This document shows, one piece after another, positions 44,936 through 54,098 of a stretch of DNA of 64,000 bases. The first letter of the stretch is position 1. Every line of letters starts with the position of its first letter. Both the position numbers and the translations under genes were made by a program. The stretch comes from JABHHG01 sp964419445 (GTDB lineage: Bacteria > Fidelibacterota > Marinisomatia > SCGC-AAA003-L08 > D37C17), in contig CAYQPE010000001.1 of the NCBI GenBank assembly GCA_964419445.1, positions 1 to 64,000 of the forward strand, given 5' to 3'. The notes beneath the pieces are model-generated. The model saw only the letters and a list, made by a program, of their open reading frames with translations, made no database searches and was not told the origin of the DNA.

Positions 44936-45163
44936 ATGGAAGCAATTGGATACGCTTATCTTGCAGCTGGTTTTGGAGCTGGTTTAGTAACAATCGGTGC
45001 TGGAATTGGTATTGGAAAAATTACTGCAGCTGCAGCTGAAGCAACAGGTCGTCAACCTGAAGCAGCTGGTGATATCAGAACAACAGCTCTAATCATGTCA
45101 GCATTGATTGAGGGTGTTGCTCTTTTCGCTGCAGCAACTTGTTTCTTGTTACAAGGTAAATAA
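44936..45163 (+). CDS. atpE: ATP synthase Fo subunit c
   Basis: 75 residues forming the hairpin of the rotor ring: helix 1 AAGFGAGLVTIGAGIGIGKI, loop GRQPE, helix 2 with the ion-binding Glu59 in ALIEGVALFAAATCF. The residue after Glu is Gly and there is no Ser/Thr/Gln sodium set, so proton use is more likely than sodium. GGAG precedes the ATG. Confidence 0.96.
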   Translation: MEAIGYAYLAAGFGAGLVTIGAGIGIGKITAAAAEATGRQPEAAGDIRTTALIMSALIEGVALFAAATCFLLQGK

Positions 45164-45180
45164 TTAATCTGGAGTAACGC

Positions 45181-45666
45181 ATGTTAGAAGTACATGGTGG
45201 CTTGCTTGCATGGACAGTTCTTACCTTCTTACTTCTTTTAGGTGTACTAAAAAAAGTTGCGTGGGGTCCGATTATCGATGCATTGGAAACTCGTGAAAAT
45301 GAGATAAAAGATGCATTAAACGCTGCTGAGAAAGCACGTGAAGAAGCGGAACGCGTTTCTAGTGACTATGAAGAATCCATACGGAAGGCTCAAGCTGAAG
45401 CACAGCAAATTATCTCAGATGGAAAAGCCGCTGGTGAAAAAGTTAAAGCAGATATCGAAACTGCAGCACAAGCAAAGGCAGATGAGATGCTTGAAAAAGC
45501 AAAAACTCAAATCAATGCTGAACGCGAAACTGCAATCAATGATATCAAAGCAGTTGCAGTTGAAATTTCTTTAGCTGCAGCAACTAAAGTAATCAGTAAA
45601 AACTTAGATTCTGATGATAATCGTAAGCTTGTGGATGAAGCATTAGAAGGTATTGGTCAAGCTTAA
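45181..45666 (+). CDS. atpF: ATP synthase Fo subunit b
   Basis: 161 residues. The N-terminal membrane helix (GGLLAWTVLTFLLLLGVL) and KKVAWGPIIDALETRENEI are followed by a long charged helix (EEAERVSSDYEESIRKAQAE) forming the peripheral stalk dimer. CTGGAGTAACGC precedes the ATG. Stop shares a base with the atpH start. Confidence 0.95.
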   Translation: MLEVHGGLLAWTVLTFLLLLGVLKKVAWGPIIDALETRENEIKDALNAAEKAREEAERVSSDYEESIRKAQAEAQQIISDGKAAGEKVKADIETAAQAKADEMLEKAKTQINAERETAINDIKAVAVEISLAAATKVISKNLDSDDNRKLVDEALEGIGQA

Positions 45667-46205
45667 TGAATAAAAAAGGACTTGTCAACAAATACGCCAG
45701 AGCATTATATAATGTTTCTGTTCAACAAGAAGATGTAAAAGAAGTAAGTGAACGTATTCATTACATTTCTGCAGTAATGAAAGCCGTTCCAGAATTCAGT
45801 CAATTTTTTCAAACACATCAAATATCTGTTGAGGATAAATTGAAAGTGTTAAAAAATGTACTGAAAGATGATATTTCATCTTTAGAAGTAGAACTTTTAG
45901 CAGAACTCATCCAACATGGACATGTTCTCCTAATGGCTGAAATTTCTAGACGTTTTGCATATTTGGTAGAAGTTGACTCTTCAGTGGTTAATGTAAAAAT
46001 TTCATCTGCAACTAAACTCAGTGAAAATGAAATAAAAAACATTATTAACAAAATTGAAGCTCAATCTAACAAAAAAGTAAGTGTTGAGACTGAAACTGAT
46101 GCAAACCTTGTTGGTGGTATCAAGCTCAGAGTTGGAAATACAGTTATTGATAACTCTATTTCTCGACGACTTGTATTGTTGAAAGATACATTGACACAAG
46201 CATAA
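45666..46205 (+). CDS. atpH: ATP synthase F1 subunit delta
   Basis: 179 residues. N-terminal NKYARALYNVSVQQEDVKEV and C-terminal DANLVGGIKLRVGNTVIDNS are OSCP/delta family signatures. It links the peripheral stalk to the top of the alpha/beta hexamer. Coupled to atpF by TAATG. Confidence 0.95.
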   Translation: MNKKGLVNKYARALYNVSVQQEDVKEVSERIHYISAVMKAVPEFSQFFQTHQISVEDKLKVLKNVLKDDISSLEVELLAELIQHGHVLLMAEISRRFAYLVEVDSSVVNVKISSATKLSENEIKNIINKIEAQSNKKVSVETETDANLVGGIKLRVGNTVIDNSISRRLVLLKDTLTQA

Positions 46206-46224
46206 GTAATTATTCGGAGTAATA

Positions 46225-47748
46225 ATGGAAATTAAAACAGACGAGATAACGTCATTATTAAAGCAACAGTTAGACGCTTTTAAAGTAGATATTGACGTAT
46301 CTGAAGTCGGTGAAGTAACCAACGTAGGTGATGGTGTTGCCCGCGTAAGTGGATTGAAGAATGTAATGTCTTCAGAGTTGGTTGAATTACCCAATGGTGT
46401 TTACGGTATGGCATTGAATCTTGAAGAAGAAAATGTTGGTATCGTGCTATTTGGTGATAGCCGATTGGTAAAAGAAGGCGATCTTGCAAAGCGTACAGGC
46501 AAAGTAGTAGAAGTTCCTGTAGGAAAAGAATTGTTGGGTCGTGTTGTAAATCCACTTGGTCAGCCAATTGACGGCAAGGGGGCAATAAATGCAACCAATA
46601 CTTTACCAGTAGAAAGAAAAGCATTAGGTGTAATGCAACGTCAACCTGTAACGGAGCCATTACAAACTGGTATTAAAGCAGTTGATAGTATGATTCCCAT
46701 TGGTCGTGGACAACGTGAGTTGATTATTGGTGACCGTCAAACAGGTAAAACTGCTGTTGCTATTGATGCAATTATTAATCAAAGAACTACTCATGATTCG
46801 GATAAACCGGTTCACTGTATTTATGTTGCAATTGGTCAGAAAGCATCTACCGTAGCATCAATAGTTGCAGAGTTAGAAGAAAATGGAGCTATGGAATATA
46901 CTACTGTAGTTGCTGCAAATGCGTCAGATGCAGCACCATTACAGTTTTTAGCACCATATTCTGGATGTGCAATGGGTGAGTATTTCCGTGATAATGGTCA
47001 GCATGCTCTTATTGTTTATGATGATTTATCTAAACAAGCTACAGCATATAGACAGATGTCACTTGTACTTAGAAGACCTCCTGGCCGTGAGGCATTCCCA
47101 GGGGATGTTTTCTATCTACACAGCCGTTTATTAGAACGTGCTTCAAAGCTATCTGACGATGAAGGAGCAGGCTCATTAACTGCACTTCCAATTATTGAAA
47201 CACAAGAAGGTGATGTATCTGCATATATTCCTACAAATGTGATTTCAATTACAGATGGACAAATCTATCTTGAAACAAACCTATTCAATTCAGGTATTCG
47301 ACCAGCTATTGATGTGGGACTTTCAGTTTCTCGTGTGGGTGGTGCAGCACAAATTAAAGGTATGAAAAAAGTTGCAGGTACACTGCGGCTTGATCTTGCT
47401 CAATATCGTGAATTAGAAGCATTTGCAAAATTTGGTTCTGATTTAGATAAAAATACATTGGCGCAGTTAACGCGTGGTGAGCGAATGGTTGAAGTGTTAA
47501 AACAAAACCAATATGTACCTATGCCTGTAGAAAACCAAGTTGCAATTATCTTTGCAGCGGGTAAAGGAATTCTTGATGATATCGCAGCAGATAAAGTTAG
47601 AGAATTTGAGGCAGCTGTACTTGAGCATTTAACAAATAGTCATAGTGATTTATTTGCTTCTATTAAGGAATCAGGTGAAGTGGCTAGCGATGTTGGTGAA
47701 AAGCTAGAAAAAGCCATCGAAGACTTTAAAAAAGGATTTGTGGCATAA
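46225..47748 (+). CDS. atpA: ATP synthase F1 subunit alpha
   Basis: 507 residues. Nucleotide-binding P-loop GDRQTGKTAVAIDAIINQR, the catalytic-interface Arg in the SVSRVGGAAQIKGM region, VIYDDLSK-like LIVYDDLSKQATAYRQMSL. Non-catalytic nucleotide-binding subunit of F1. A GGAG site lies before the ATG. Confidence 0.98.
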   Translation: MEIKTDEITSLLKQQLDAFKVDIDVSEVGEVTNVGDGVARVSGLKNVMSSELVELPNGVYGMALNLEEENVGIVLFGDSRLVKEGDLAKRTGKVVEVPVGKELLGRVVNPLGQPIDGKGAINATNTLPVERKALGVMQRQPVTEPLQTGIKAVDSMIPIGRGQRELIIGDRQTGKTAVAIDAIINQRTTHDSDKPVHCIYVAIGQKASTVASIVAELEENGAMEYTTVVAANASDAAPLQFLAPYSGCAMGEYFRDNGQHALIVYDDLSKQATAYRQMSLVLRRPPGREAFPGDVFYLHSRLLERASKLSDDEGAGSLTALPIIETQEGDVSAYIPTNVISITDGQIYLETNLFNSGIRPAIDVGLSVSRVGGAAQIKGMKKVAGTLRLDLAQYRELEAFAKFGSDLDKNTLAQLTRGERMVEVLKQNQYVPMPVENQVAIIFAAGKGILDDIAADKVREFEAAVLEHLTNSHSDLFASIKESGEVASDVGEKLEKAIEDFKKGFVA

Positions 47749-47751
47749 ATA

Positions 47752-48615
47752 ATGGCTAATCTCAAGGACATCAGAAACAGGATCAAATCTGTTAAGAGTA
47801 TTCAGCAGGTAACTAAAGCCATGAAAATGGTGGCCGCTGCTAAAATGAGAAGAGCACAGGAAAATATGGAACAAGCGCGCCCATATACAAATAGACTCTC
47901 TTCCATGCTGGATTCCCTTATTCTTGAGGTCGATAGAAGTATCTTGCCAGAATTGCAAGAAAGAGAAACCGTGAACCGAAAATTATTTGTAGTAATTACT
48001 GCAGATAGAGGTATGGCGGGAGCATTTAATACGAATGTGTTGAAAGTAGCTCAACGTGCAATTGATGAATTTGGTAAAGATAATTCGGATCTTATTTGTA
48101 TCGGTAAAAAGGGAATTAGTTTCTTCAAAAATAGAGACTATAACATTCTTGCAGAATATCTAGATTTTTGGGGCGATTTGAATTTTCAACATGCATCAGA
48201 AATGGGTAAATTGATTGTTTCACAGTTTGTATCTGGTGAAAATGATCAAGTTCAAGTAATCTTTAATCAGTTTGTGAATGTGGGAAAACAAGAAGTAATT
48301 AATGATACTTTCTTACCACTTTCCTATGAACCAAGTGAAGATTCTGTACCTATTGCTGCAGATAGAATTTTTGAACCATCTAAAGAAGATGTTGTGAAAG
48401 CATTGGTTCCACGATACTTAAATACTCAAGTTTGGCAGTATTTATTGGAATCTTACGCATCCGAACAAGCCGCACGTATGTTGGCCATGGAAAATGCAAC
48501 ATCAAATGCTCAAGATATGATCAAAGACTTAACATTACAGTTTAACAAGGCCCGCCAATCTGCGATTACCACAGAAATGTTGGAAATCGTAAGTGGTGCA
48601 GAGGCACTTAGCTAA
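47752..48615 (+). CDS. atpG: ATP synthase F1 subunit gamma
   Basis: 287 residues. The N-terminal helix NLKDIRNRIKSVKSIQQVTK and MKMVAAAKMRRAQENM, and the C-terminal helix LQFNKARQSAITTEMLEIVS form the central shaft. VITADRGMAGAFNTNV is in the Rossmann-like middle part. Three bases after atpA. Confidence 0.97.
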   Translation: MANLKDIRNRIKSVKSIQQVTKAMKMVAAAKMRRAQENMEQARPYTNRLSSMLDSLILEVDRSILPELQERETVNRKLFVVITADRGMAGAFNTNVLKVAQRAIDEFGKDNSDLICIGKKGISFFKNRDYNILAEYLDFWGDLNFQHASEMGKLIVSQFVSGENDQVQVIFNQFVNVGKQEVINDTFLPLSYEPSEDSVPIAADRIFEPSKEDVVKALVPRYLNTQVWQYLLESYASEQAARMLAMENATSNAQDMIKDLTLQFNKARQSAITTEMLEIVSGAEALS

Positions 48616-48629
48616 TAGAGGATATTTTT

Positions 48630-50021
48630 ATGTCTGGATTTGGAAAAGTATCACAGGTTATGGGAGCCGTAGTTGACGTGGCTTTTGAAGACGGTCAACT
48701 TCCTGAAATCATGAACGCTTTAGAAATTAATCGTGAAGGTGAAGACAAGCTCGTACTTGAAGTTGCTCAACATCTTGGCGATGGTATAGTTAGAACCGTT
48801 GCCATGGATACAACTGATGGGTTGGTTCGTGGTACAAAAGTACAAGATATGGGTAATCCAATTTCTGTTCCTGTAGGACCAGAAACATTGGGACGCTTGT
48901 TTGATGTACTAGGTAACACTATTGATAACAAAGGAAATGTACCTACAGAAAAAAGATCACCAATTCATAGAGCTGCACCTAAGCATGAAGAGTTGGCCAC
49001 ATCTAAAGAAGTATTGGTTACTGGTATTAAGGTTGTTGACCTTATGGAACCATATACTAAAGGTGGTAAGACTGGACTTTTTGGTGGTGCAGGTGTAGGT
49101 AAAACAGTATTGATTCAAGAGTTGATTCGAAACATTGCTACTGAGCATGGTGGATACTCTGTATTTGCTGGTGTTGGCGAAAGAACTCGTGAAGGTAACG
49201 ATCTTTATAATGAGATGACTGAATCTGGTGTAATTAATAAAACCACCATGGTATTTGGTCAGATGAATGAGCCACCAGGTGCTCGTCTTCGAGTAGCACT
49301 TTCTGGATTGACTATGGCTGAATATTTCCGTGATGAAGAGGGTCGTGATGTGCTTCTTTTCGTGGATAATATTTTTCGTTTTACACAAGCGGGTTCTGAG
49401 GTATCAGCATTACTTGGACGTATGCCATCAGCGGTAGGTTATCAGCCAACGTTGTCAACAGAGATGGGTGACCTTCAAGAAAGAATTACATCTACCAAGA
49501 AAGGTTCAATTACATCTGTACAAGCGGTTTATGTACCAGCAGATGACTTGACTGACCCAGCACCTGCGACGGCATTTGCACACTTGGATGCTACATCAGT
49601 ACTTGAAAGAAAAATTGCTGAGTTGGGTATTTATCCAGCGGTAGATCCGTTGGCATCAACATCTCGAATTCTTGATCCACGAATAATTGGTGATAGACAT
49701 TATAATGTTGCACGAAACGTACAGTCAGTACTCCAAAAATATAAAGATCTTCAAGACATTATTGCAATTCTTGGTATGGATGAACTATCTGATGAAGATA
49801 AACTAACTGTTACACGAGCAAGAAGAATGCAAAAATTCATGTCGCAGCCATTCTTCGTTGCGGAGCAATTTACAGGCGTTGAGGGTCGTTATGTATCTCT
49901 TGAGGACTCAATCTCAGGATTTGAAGCAATCTTAAATGGTGAAGCTGATGAACTTCCAGAAAATGCATTTGCATATGTGGGTTCATTTGATGAAGCTGTG
50001 GATAAAGCAAAGAGTATGTAA
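48630..50021 (+). CDS. atpD: ATP synthase F1 subunit beta
   Basis: 463 residues. P-loop GLFGGAGVGKTVLIQELI, catalytic Glu in AGVGERTREGNDLYNEM, DELSEED-like DELSDEDKLTVTRARR. Catalytic subunit that makes ATP. GAGG precedes the ATG; its stop shares a base with atpC. Confidence 0.98.
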   Translation: MSGFGKVSQVMGAVVDVAFEDGQLPEIMNALEINREGEDKLVLEVAQHLGDGIVRTVAMDTTDGLVRGTKVQDMGNPISVPVGPETLGRLFDVLGNTIDNKGNVPTEKRSPIHRAAPKHEELATSKEVLVTGIKVVDLMEPYTKGGKTGLFGGAGVGKTVLIQELIRNIATEHGGYSVFAGVGERTREGNDLYNEMTESGVINKTTMVFGQMNEPPGARLRVALSGLTMAEYFRDEEGRDVLLFVDNIFRFTQAGSEVSALLGRMPSAVGYQPTLSTEMGDLQERITSTKKGSITSVQAVYVPADDLTDPAPATAFAHLDATSVLERKIAELGIYPAVDPLASTSRILDPRIIGDRHYNVARNVQSVLQKYKDLQDIIAILGMDELSDEDKLTVTRARRMQKFMSQPFFVAEQFTGVEGRYVSLEDSISGFEAILNGEADELPENAFAYVGSFDEAVDKAKSM

Positions 50022-50419
50022 TGTCTAAAACCTTTCAATTAGATATTATTACACCAACCAATGTGATTAGTGAGGGGCAAGTTGAATATCTTCGTGCCCC
50101 TGCTACTGAAGGTTTGTTTGGTATTCAAGCAGGACATGCCCCCGCAACCATTAACATGAGTATTGGTGAAATAAAAGTAACAAAAAATGGTAAAGACTCA
50201 TTTTATGCTACAACAGGTGGTTTTGCTGATATTAATTCTGAAGGAGTTTTACTTTTGGTTGAGGCAGTTGAAGATGCTCAAAGCATTGATTCAGCCAGAG
50301 CCACTGAATCTCATGATAGGGCAAAATCAAATCTAAAAGATACTTCTATGGATTTAGAACGGGCTCAAGAATCGCTGGAAAGAGCAAAGAACCGACTTAA
50401 GGTTGCATCAAAAATATAA
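50021..50419 (+). CDS. atpC: ATP synthase F1 subunit epsilon
   Basis: 132 residues. Beta-sandwich domain with FQLDIITPTNVISEGQVEYL, APATEGLFGIQAGHAPATIN and YATTGGFADINSEGVLLLVE, then a charged C-terminal helix pair (LERAQESLERAKNRLKVA) that can act as a brake. Last gene of the atp operon, followed within 10 bases by a terminator. Confidence 0.95.
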   Translation: MSKTFQLDIITPTNVISEGQVEYLRAPATEGLFGIQAGHAPATINMSIGEIKVTKNGKDSFYATTGGFADINSEGVLLLVEAVEDAQSIDSARATESHDRAKSNLKDTSMDLERAQESLERAKNRLKVASKI

Positions 50420-50420
50420 T

Positions 50421-50456
50421 TTTTTTTTAATCGCCCTTTGGGGCGATTTTTTTTAC
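50421..50456 (+). terminator. Intrinsic terminator of the atp operon
   Basis: Stem AATCGCCC (50429-50436), loop TTTG, stem GGGCGATT (50441-50448) followed by T-run. A second small hairpin GGAAC-TTC-GTTCC (50464-50476) follows, without a T-run. Confidence 0.92.
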
Positions 50457-50521
50457 AATTCACGGAACTTCGTTCCCATATATATATTTAATTAAAGCAT
50501 TTAAATTATCTTGGAGTGTAT

Positions 50522-51280
50522 ATGAAATTTAAATTAATTACTTTCATAAGTATATTTTTGGTGGTTGGATGTGCCAAAAAAGAAGATCCTACACCAGAAG
50601 CTGTTGTTGAAGAAACGGTAGCAAAAGAGGTACAACCCACTGAAGATGCAGAATTAAGCATTCCTAGCAATAACGATGTTGTAGAGGAAGCAATTGTTGA
50701 AACTTTGCCTGAAACAAATACTAACATCGAAATTGTTGCACCCGAATCTAATATTGCAGTAGAGGAAGATGTTGAAGAAGCTCCCATCGTTGAAGAAGTT
50801 GCATCTGAAACGCCGTCATCTCAAACAGATATAAAACCCAATATAGATTTTGATCAAATTTTTCCAGATAGTGTATGGACTAATTATATGACTAAACGAG
50901 GAGATTTTCTTTCTCTCATCGCATATAATGAATATGGAAATGCCAACGAATGGCGTCGTATTTATTCATGGAATAAACCCCATTGGGAAGATCGTAAAAT
51001 TGGTCCCAATAAAGATAATCCTAATTTTATATATCCATTTCGTGAATTAGATTTGAAAAAGCCTGCTGAAAATGCAATTGAATGGGAGTATGATTTTAGA
51101 GTTCATGTTGTTGAATCAGGCGAAACCTTGTGGAGCATTGCTAAGAAAGAATATGGTGATGAGTTAGCATGGGCCATTTTATTTTGGGATAATGAAAAAG
51201 AGTTAAATGAAAATGATGGTAAAATTTATCCAGGGATGGAAATAAAAGTTCGCTCAGATTTATGGCCAGTGTTTGAGTAG
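50522..51280 (+). CDS. LysM-domain lipoprotein
   Basis: 252 residues from ATG 50522, with TTGGAG 5 bases before it. Lipobox LVVGC; then a ~100-residue acidic, Glu/Val/Pro/Thr-rich disordered linker (VEEAPIVEEVASETP). Two LysM-like modules follow: a divergent one (YMTKRGDFLSLIAYNEYGNA, ~120-180) and a clear one (HVVESGETLWSIAKKEYGD, ~195-250) with IYPGMEIKV. It would sit in the outer or inner membrane and reach peptidoglycan. Alone between two terminators. Confidence 0.9.
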   Translation: MKFKLITFISIFLVVGCAKKEDPTPEAVVEETVAKEVQPTEDAELSIPSNNDVVEEAIVETLPETNTNIEIVAPESNIAVEEDVEEAPIVEEVASETPSSQTDIKPNIDFDQIFPDSVWTNYMTKRGDFLSLIAYNEYGNANEWRRIYSWNKPHWEDRKIGPNKDNPNFIYPFRELDLKKPAENAIEWEYDFRVHVVESGETLWSIAKKEYGDELAWAILFWDNEKELNENDGKIYPGMEIKVRSDLWPVFE

Positions 51281-51303
51281 TAAAAAAACTTAAAAATAGA
51301 TGA

Positions 51304-51337
51304 ATAAAAAAGCCCTCAAATTGAGGGCTTTTTTTAT
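51304..51337. terminator. Bidirectional intrinsic terminator
   Basis: Arms AGCCCTCAA (51311-51319) and TTGAGGGCT (51321-51329) with A-run left and T-run right, between the convergent LysM and DUF4340 genes. Confidence 0.88.
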
Positions 51338-51903
51338 TTCACAAATGTAGTATCAGAAACCGGTGGTGTAATAGGTTCAGGTTTGGGAACCTCTCCCCAG
51401 TACGTGGGGGTAGTATTTAAAAAGTGCAGTACACTTTCATTGGTTAAATATACATGTGCATCTTCTTTTCCTCGTACATAATTACGTGAAAAATCTGATT
51501 TTGAACGCCCAAATACTGCATACTCTAAGGTATTCCCATTATCATCTAGTAAAGCTAAATGAGTTCCAAGAGAATCGTCAATTGAGTATTTACTCCACTT
51601 TTCAGCATTTTTTGATACTAATGTTCCTTTCATTACGGGAAGCACTTTGTCTAAAAAATTATCAATTGATCGTTGTTTAATATTTAGTGAATCATAACCA
51701 GAGATTTCCCATGTAGTATCTGTTCGTGAAATTTCAATGGCATCATCTTTATTTTGGATGATAAAGCGATGTACATCTTTTGTAGAAGCATTGAATACAT
51801 TAGATGATTTTGCTGAATATTGTTGTTGTCCGCGCTGATTTATAAAAAAGACGATGATGAGTACAGCTAAAATTGACAAAACAATTTTTAAATTCTTAGT
51901 CAT
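51334..51903 (-). CDS. DUF4340-type membrane-anchored protein
   Basis: 189 residues from ATG 51903 (overlaps the GldG-like stop by 8 bases; an upstream in-frame ATG at 51939 would overlap more). One N-terminal helix (LKIVLSILAVLIIVFFI), then an exported domain with DDAIEISRTDTTWEISGYDS, DNFLDKVLPVMKG and the phrase ALLDDNGNTLEYAVFGRS typical of DUF4340. DUF4340 proteins recur next to GldG-like genes; function unknown. Last gene of the ABC operon. Confidence 0.8.
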   Translation of the reverse strand: MTKNLKIVLSILAVLIIVFFINQRGQQQYSAKSSNVFNASTKDVHRFIIQNKDDAIEISRTDTTWEISGYDSLNIKQRSIDNFLDKVLPVMKGTLVSKNAEKWSKYSIDDSLGTHLALLDDNGNTLEYAVFGRSKSDFSRNYVRGKEDAHVYLTNESVLHFLNTTPTYWGEVPKPEPITPPVSDTTFVK

Positions 51904-53380
51904 ATAACTCCTCCAGAAGCATTGCACGATTTTTTTCATTTCTTAAACGAATAAACCCAAAACCAACAATGAGCATAGATGGTAAAAGAATATTAGCCCA
52001 TTTCCATTTTACTTTAGATGATTCTTCTAATTCCTCTAAAGGTCTATTTGTAATTTCACGAGAACGAAGAGAAATGAGTTCACTGTCTCCCAATAGAAAA
52101 TCGATAGTGTTCAATACAAATATATGATTTTCAGGAGAAGCACCACCGCCATCATCTGCAAAGAATTTAGAATCAGAAATTAACACAACTTGACCCAACG
52201 CAGATTCTGATCGTGCAGCCAATATTTTACCACTTTCATTAAGCTGACTGAATACAGGATTAACTTTAGGGTCTGGATTTAAATTATAAAATTCTGTCAT
52301 TGTTGATGAGTGATTAGAGCTTGAAAATAATGGATACGTAGATAAAGATGTATCTAAAACTATTTCACTGGGGAACATGGTACGGAGCCCTTCAAGCCCA
52401 CTCACAATAGCTTCATCTTTATTGAACTCTTGAATAACTGGCAGGAAGGGGTAATCCATAGGAACGGCCATTCGAAAAATTCCCATATTTTGCTGAACAT
52501 TAACTTTTCCACAGTTCTTATCTAAAACAAGGTTTTCTTCAATGGTAAACCCAAAATTTGAAAGTAAATCAAAGATATTTGATGCAATAGGTGTGGCTTG
52601 TTGAGTTTGGATATCGATACTCAATCGATTTTGACCTATAAACAGATTCCCACCATTTTGTATGAAATTGTCTAAATTCAAATTTTCATCTGAAGTAAGT
52701 GAGTCTAGGACCCCATTCATCAATACCACTGAAATATCTGATGGAATTTCAGAATCAAGTGTAATATTTCTAACATTGAATCGTTGGCGCAAAATTTGAG
52801 TTAAATTTTCATTCACCACAGTTTGATTTAATGTAGAAGCAATTGCAATAGATGCCTTATTACTATCCACTAATTTTTTGATGTTAGTCGTAATATCATA
52901 TTCTAGTCCAGTAGTGGTTTGGATAACAGGAATCACTTCTCGTTTATCTTCATACATAAAAACCATGCCCATATAAACACGTTTTACCTCTACCTTATCA
53001 TTTTCAATAACTTGAAGCTGTACCGGTTGGATGCCGGATTTTTGAGCATCATCCTGAAGGTCTTCATCTGAATCTGGTTCGTAGAATTCAAAGGTTAAAT
53101 TCCCATCTGAATATGCAGCATATTCTTCTAAGATGTCTTGAAGATAACGGCGGTTATTTCCATATTCTCCTGGAAGGTTATTTGAAAAATATACTTTCAG
53201 CGTCATCAAATCATCAATTTTACTCACTACAGATTTACTTGAATCAGAAAGGGAGTACATTTTGTTATCAGTTAAATCCCATCTGAAAAACTTATTACGT
53301 GAGATTAAATTCAATAATAATAACACTGCGAAAAGGGCTAAAGAGTAAAATATAAAATTCTTTTTTGAGTCGATATTCAT
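51896..53380 (-). CDS. GldG-like ABC transporter accessory protein
   Basis: 494 residues with an N-terminal helix (FYSLALFAVLLLLNLISR) and a C-terminal helix (KWANILLPSMLIVGFGFIRL). The large exported region has RWDLTDNKMYSLSDSSKSVV, the opening of the GldG/ABC_transp_aux family, and LDNFIQNGGNLFIGQNRLSI. In Flavobacteria GldG is needed for gliding, but relatives occur widely with A-F-G type ABC exporters. One base separates it from the permease gene. Confidence 0.88.
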   Translation of the reverse strand: MNIDSKKNFIFYSLALFAVLLLLNLISRNKFFRWDLTDNKMYSLSDSSKSVVSKIDDLMTLKVYFSNNLPGEYGNNRRYLQDILEEYAAYSDGNLTFEFYEPDSDEDLQDDAQKSGIQPVQLQVIENDKVEVKRVYMGMVFMYEDKREVIPVIQTTTGLEYDITTNIKKLVDSNKASIAIASTLNQTVVNENLTQILRQRFNVRNITLDSEIPSDISVVLMNGVLDSLTSDENLNLDNFIQNGGNLFIGQNRLSIDIQTQQATPIASNIFDLLSNFGFTIEENLVLDKNCGKVNVQQNMGIFRMAVPMDYPFLPVIQEFNKDEAIVSGLEGLRTMFPSEIVLDTSLSTYPLFSSSNHSSTMTEFYNLNPDPKVNPVFSQLNESGKILAARSESALGQVVLISDSKFFADDGGGASPENHIFVLNTIDFLLGDSELISLRSREITNRPLEELEESSKVKWKWANILLPSMLIVGFGFIRLRNEKNRAMLLEELYD

Positions 53381-53381
53381 G

Positions 53382-54098
53382 TTATCTCCACTTTCTGATT
53401 TCTAAAACACGAACGGTCATGAAAAGGAAAAATCCAATTACAGATGCAAAATAAATAATATTACGTGAATCAATTACACCTCGAGAGATATTGGATAAAT
53501 GATAATCAATACTAATATATTGTATAAGCCCAGCGATAGATGCTGGCACAAAATAGAGCATTTTATCCATGAGGAAAAAGACTAACACGATAAATACTGC
53601 AATGATAAAAGCAATAACTTGATTGTCGGTAATACTGCTGGCAAAAGTCCCCACTGAAGCATACACAGCTCCAACCATCATGAGTCCCAAATATCCGGTA
53701 AATACTGCACCATAATCAACATTTGTCCCAACGTTCATCAATGTGAACAAATGGATGCATGTGAAAGCTAACCCCATTATAATTAATGTAAGGGCAGACA
53801 GAAATTTACCAATTACAAAATCGCTATCTTTTATAGGAAGTGTAGAAATTACCTCCATGGTACCAATATTTTTTTCTCTAGCAATTAAACTCATGGTAAT
53901 TGCAGGAATGAAAAATAAATATACTAAAGGAACAATGTTGAATAACGCACGCATATTTGATTGGTTGAACAGGAAAAAAGTATTGGTAAAAAAGTATCCA
54001 TTTACGATGGCAAAAACCACCAAAAATATATATGCCATGGGGCTATTGAAATACGATTTCAATTCTTTTTTAAATATGGTTCCTATTGCACTATACAT
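53382..54098 (-). CDS. ABC-2 type permease, GldF-like
   Basis: 238 residues with six helices; starts GTIFKKELKSYFNSPMAYIF, the hallmark of this permease family, and has VPLVYLFFIPAITMSLIARE and EKNIGTMEVISTLPIKDSDF. It pairs with the ATPase upstream, whose stop shares a base with this start. Cargo unknown. Confidence 0.93.
   Translation of the reverse strand: MYSAIGTIFKKELKSYFNSPMAYIFLVVFAIVNGYFFTNTFFLFNQSNMRALFNIVPLVYLFFIPAITMSLIAREKNIGTMEVISTLPIKDSDFVIGKFLSALTLIIMGLAFTCIHLFTLMNVGTNVDYGAVFTGYLGLMMVGAVYASVGTFASSITDNQVIAFIIAVFIVLVFFLMDKMLYFVPASIAGLIQYISIDYHLSNISRGVIDSRNIIYFASVIGFFLFMTVRVLEIRKWR

Noticed and set aside
44936..45163. Sodium-driven ATP synthase
   Set aside because: Subunit c has Glu59 followed by Gly and lacks the Gln and Ser/Thr ligands of sodium-binding c subunits.
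50464..50476. GGAAC-TTC-GTTCC hairpin after the atp terminator as a second terminator
   Set aside because: It has no T-run and lies beyond a strong terminator; it may be chance or part of the lipoprotein gene leader.
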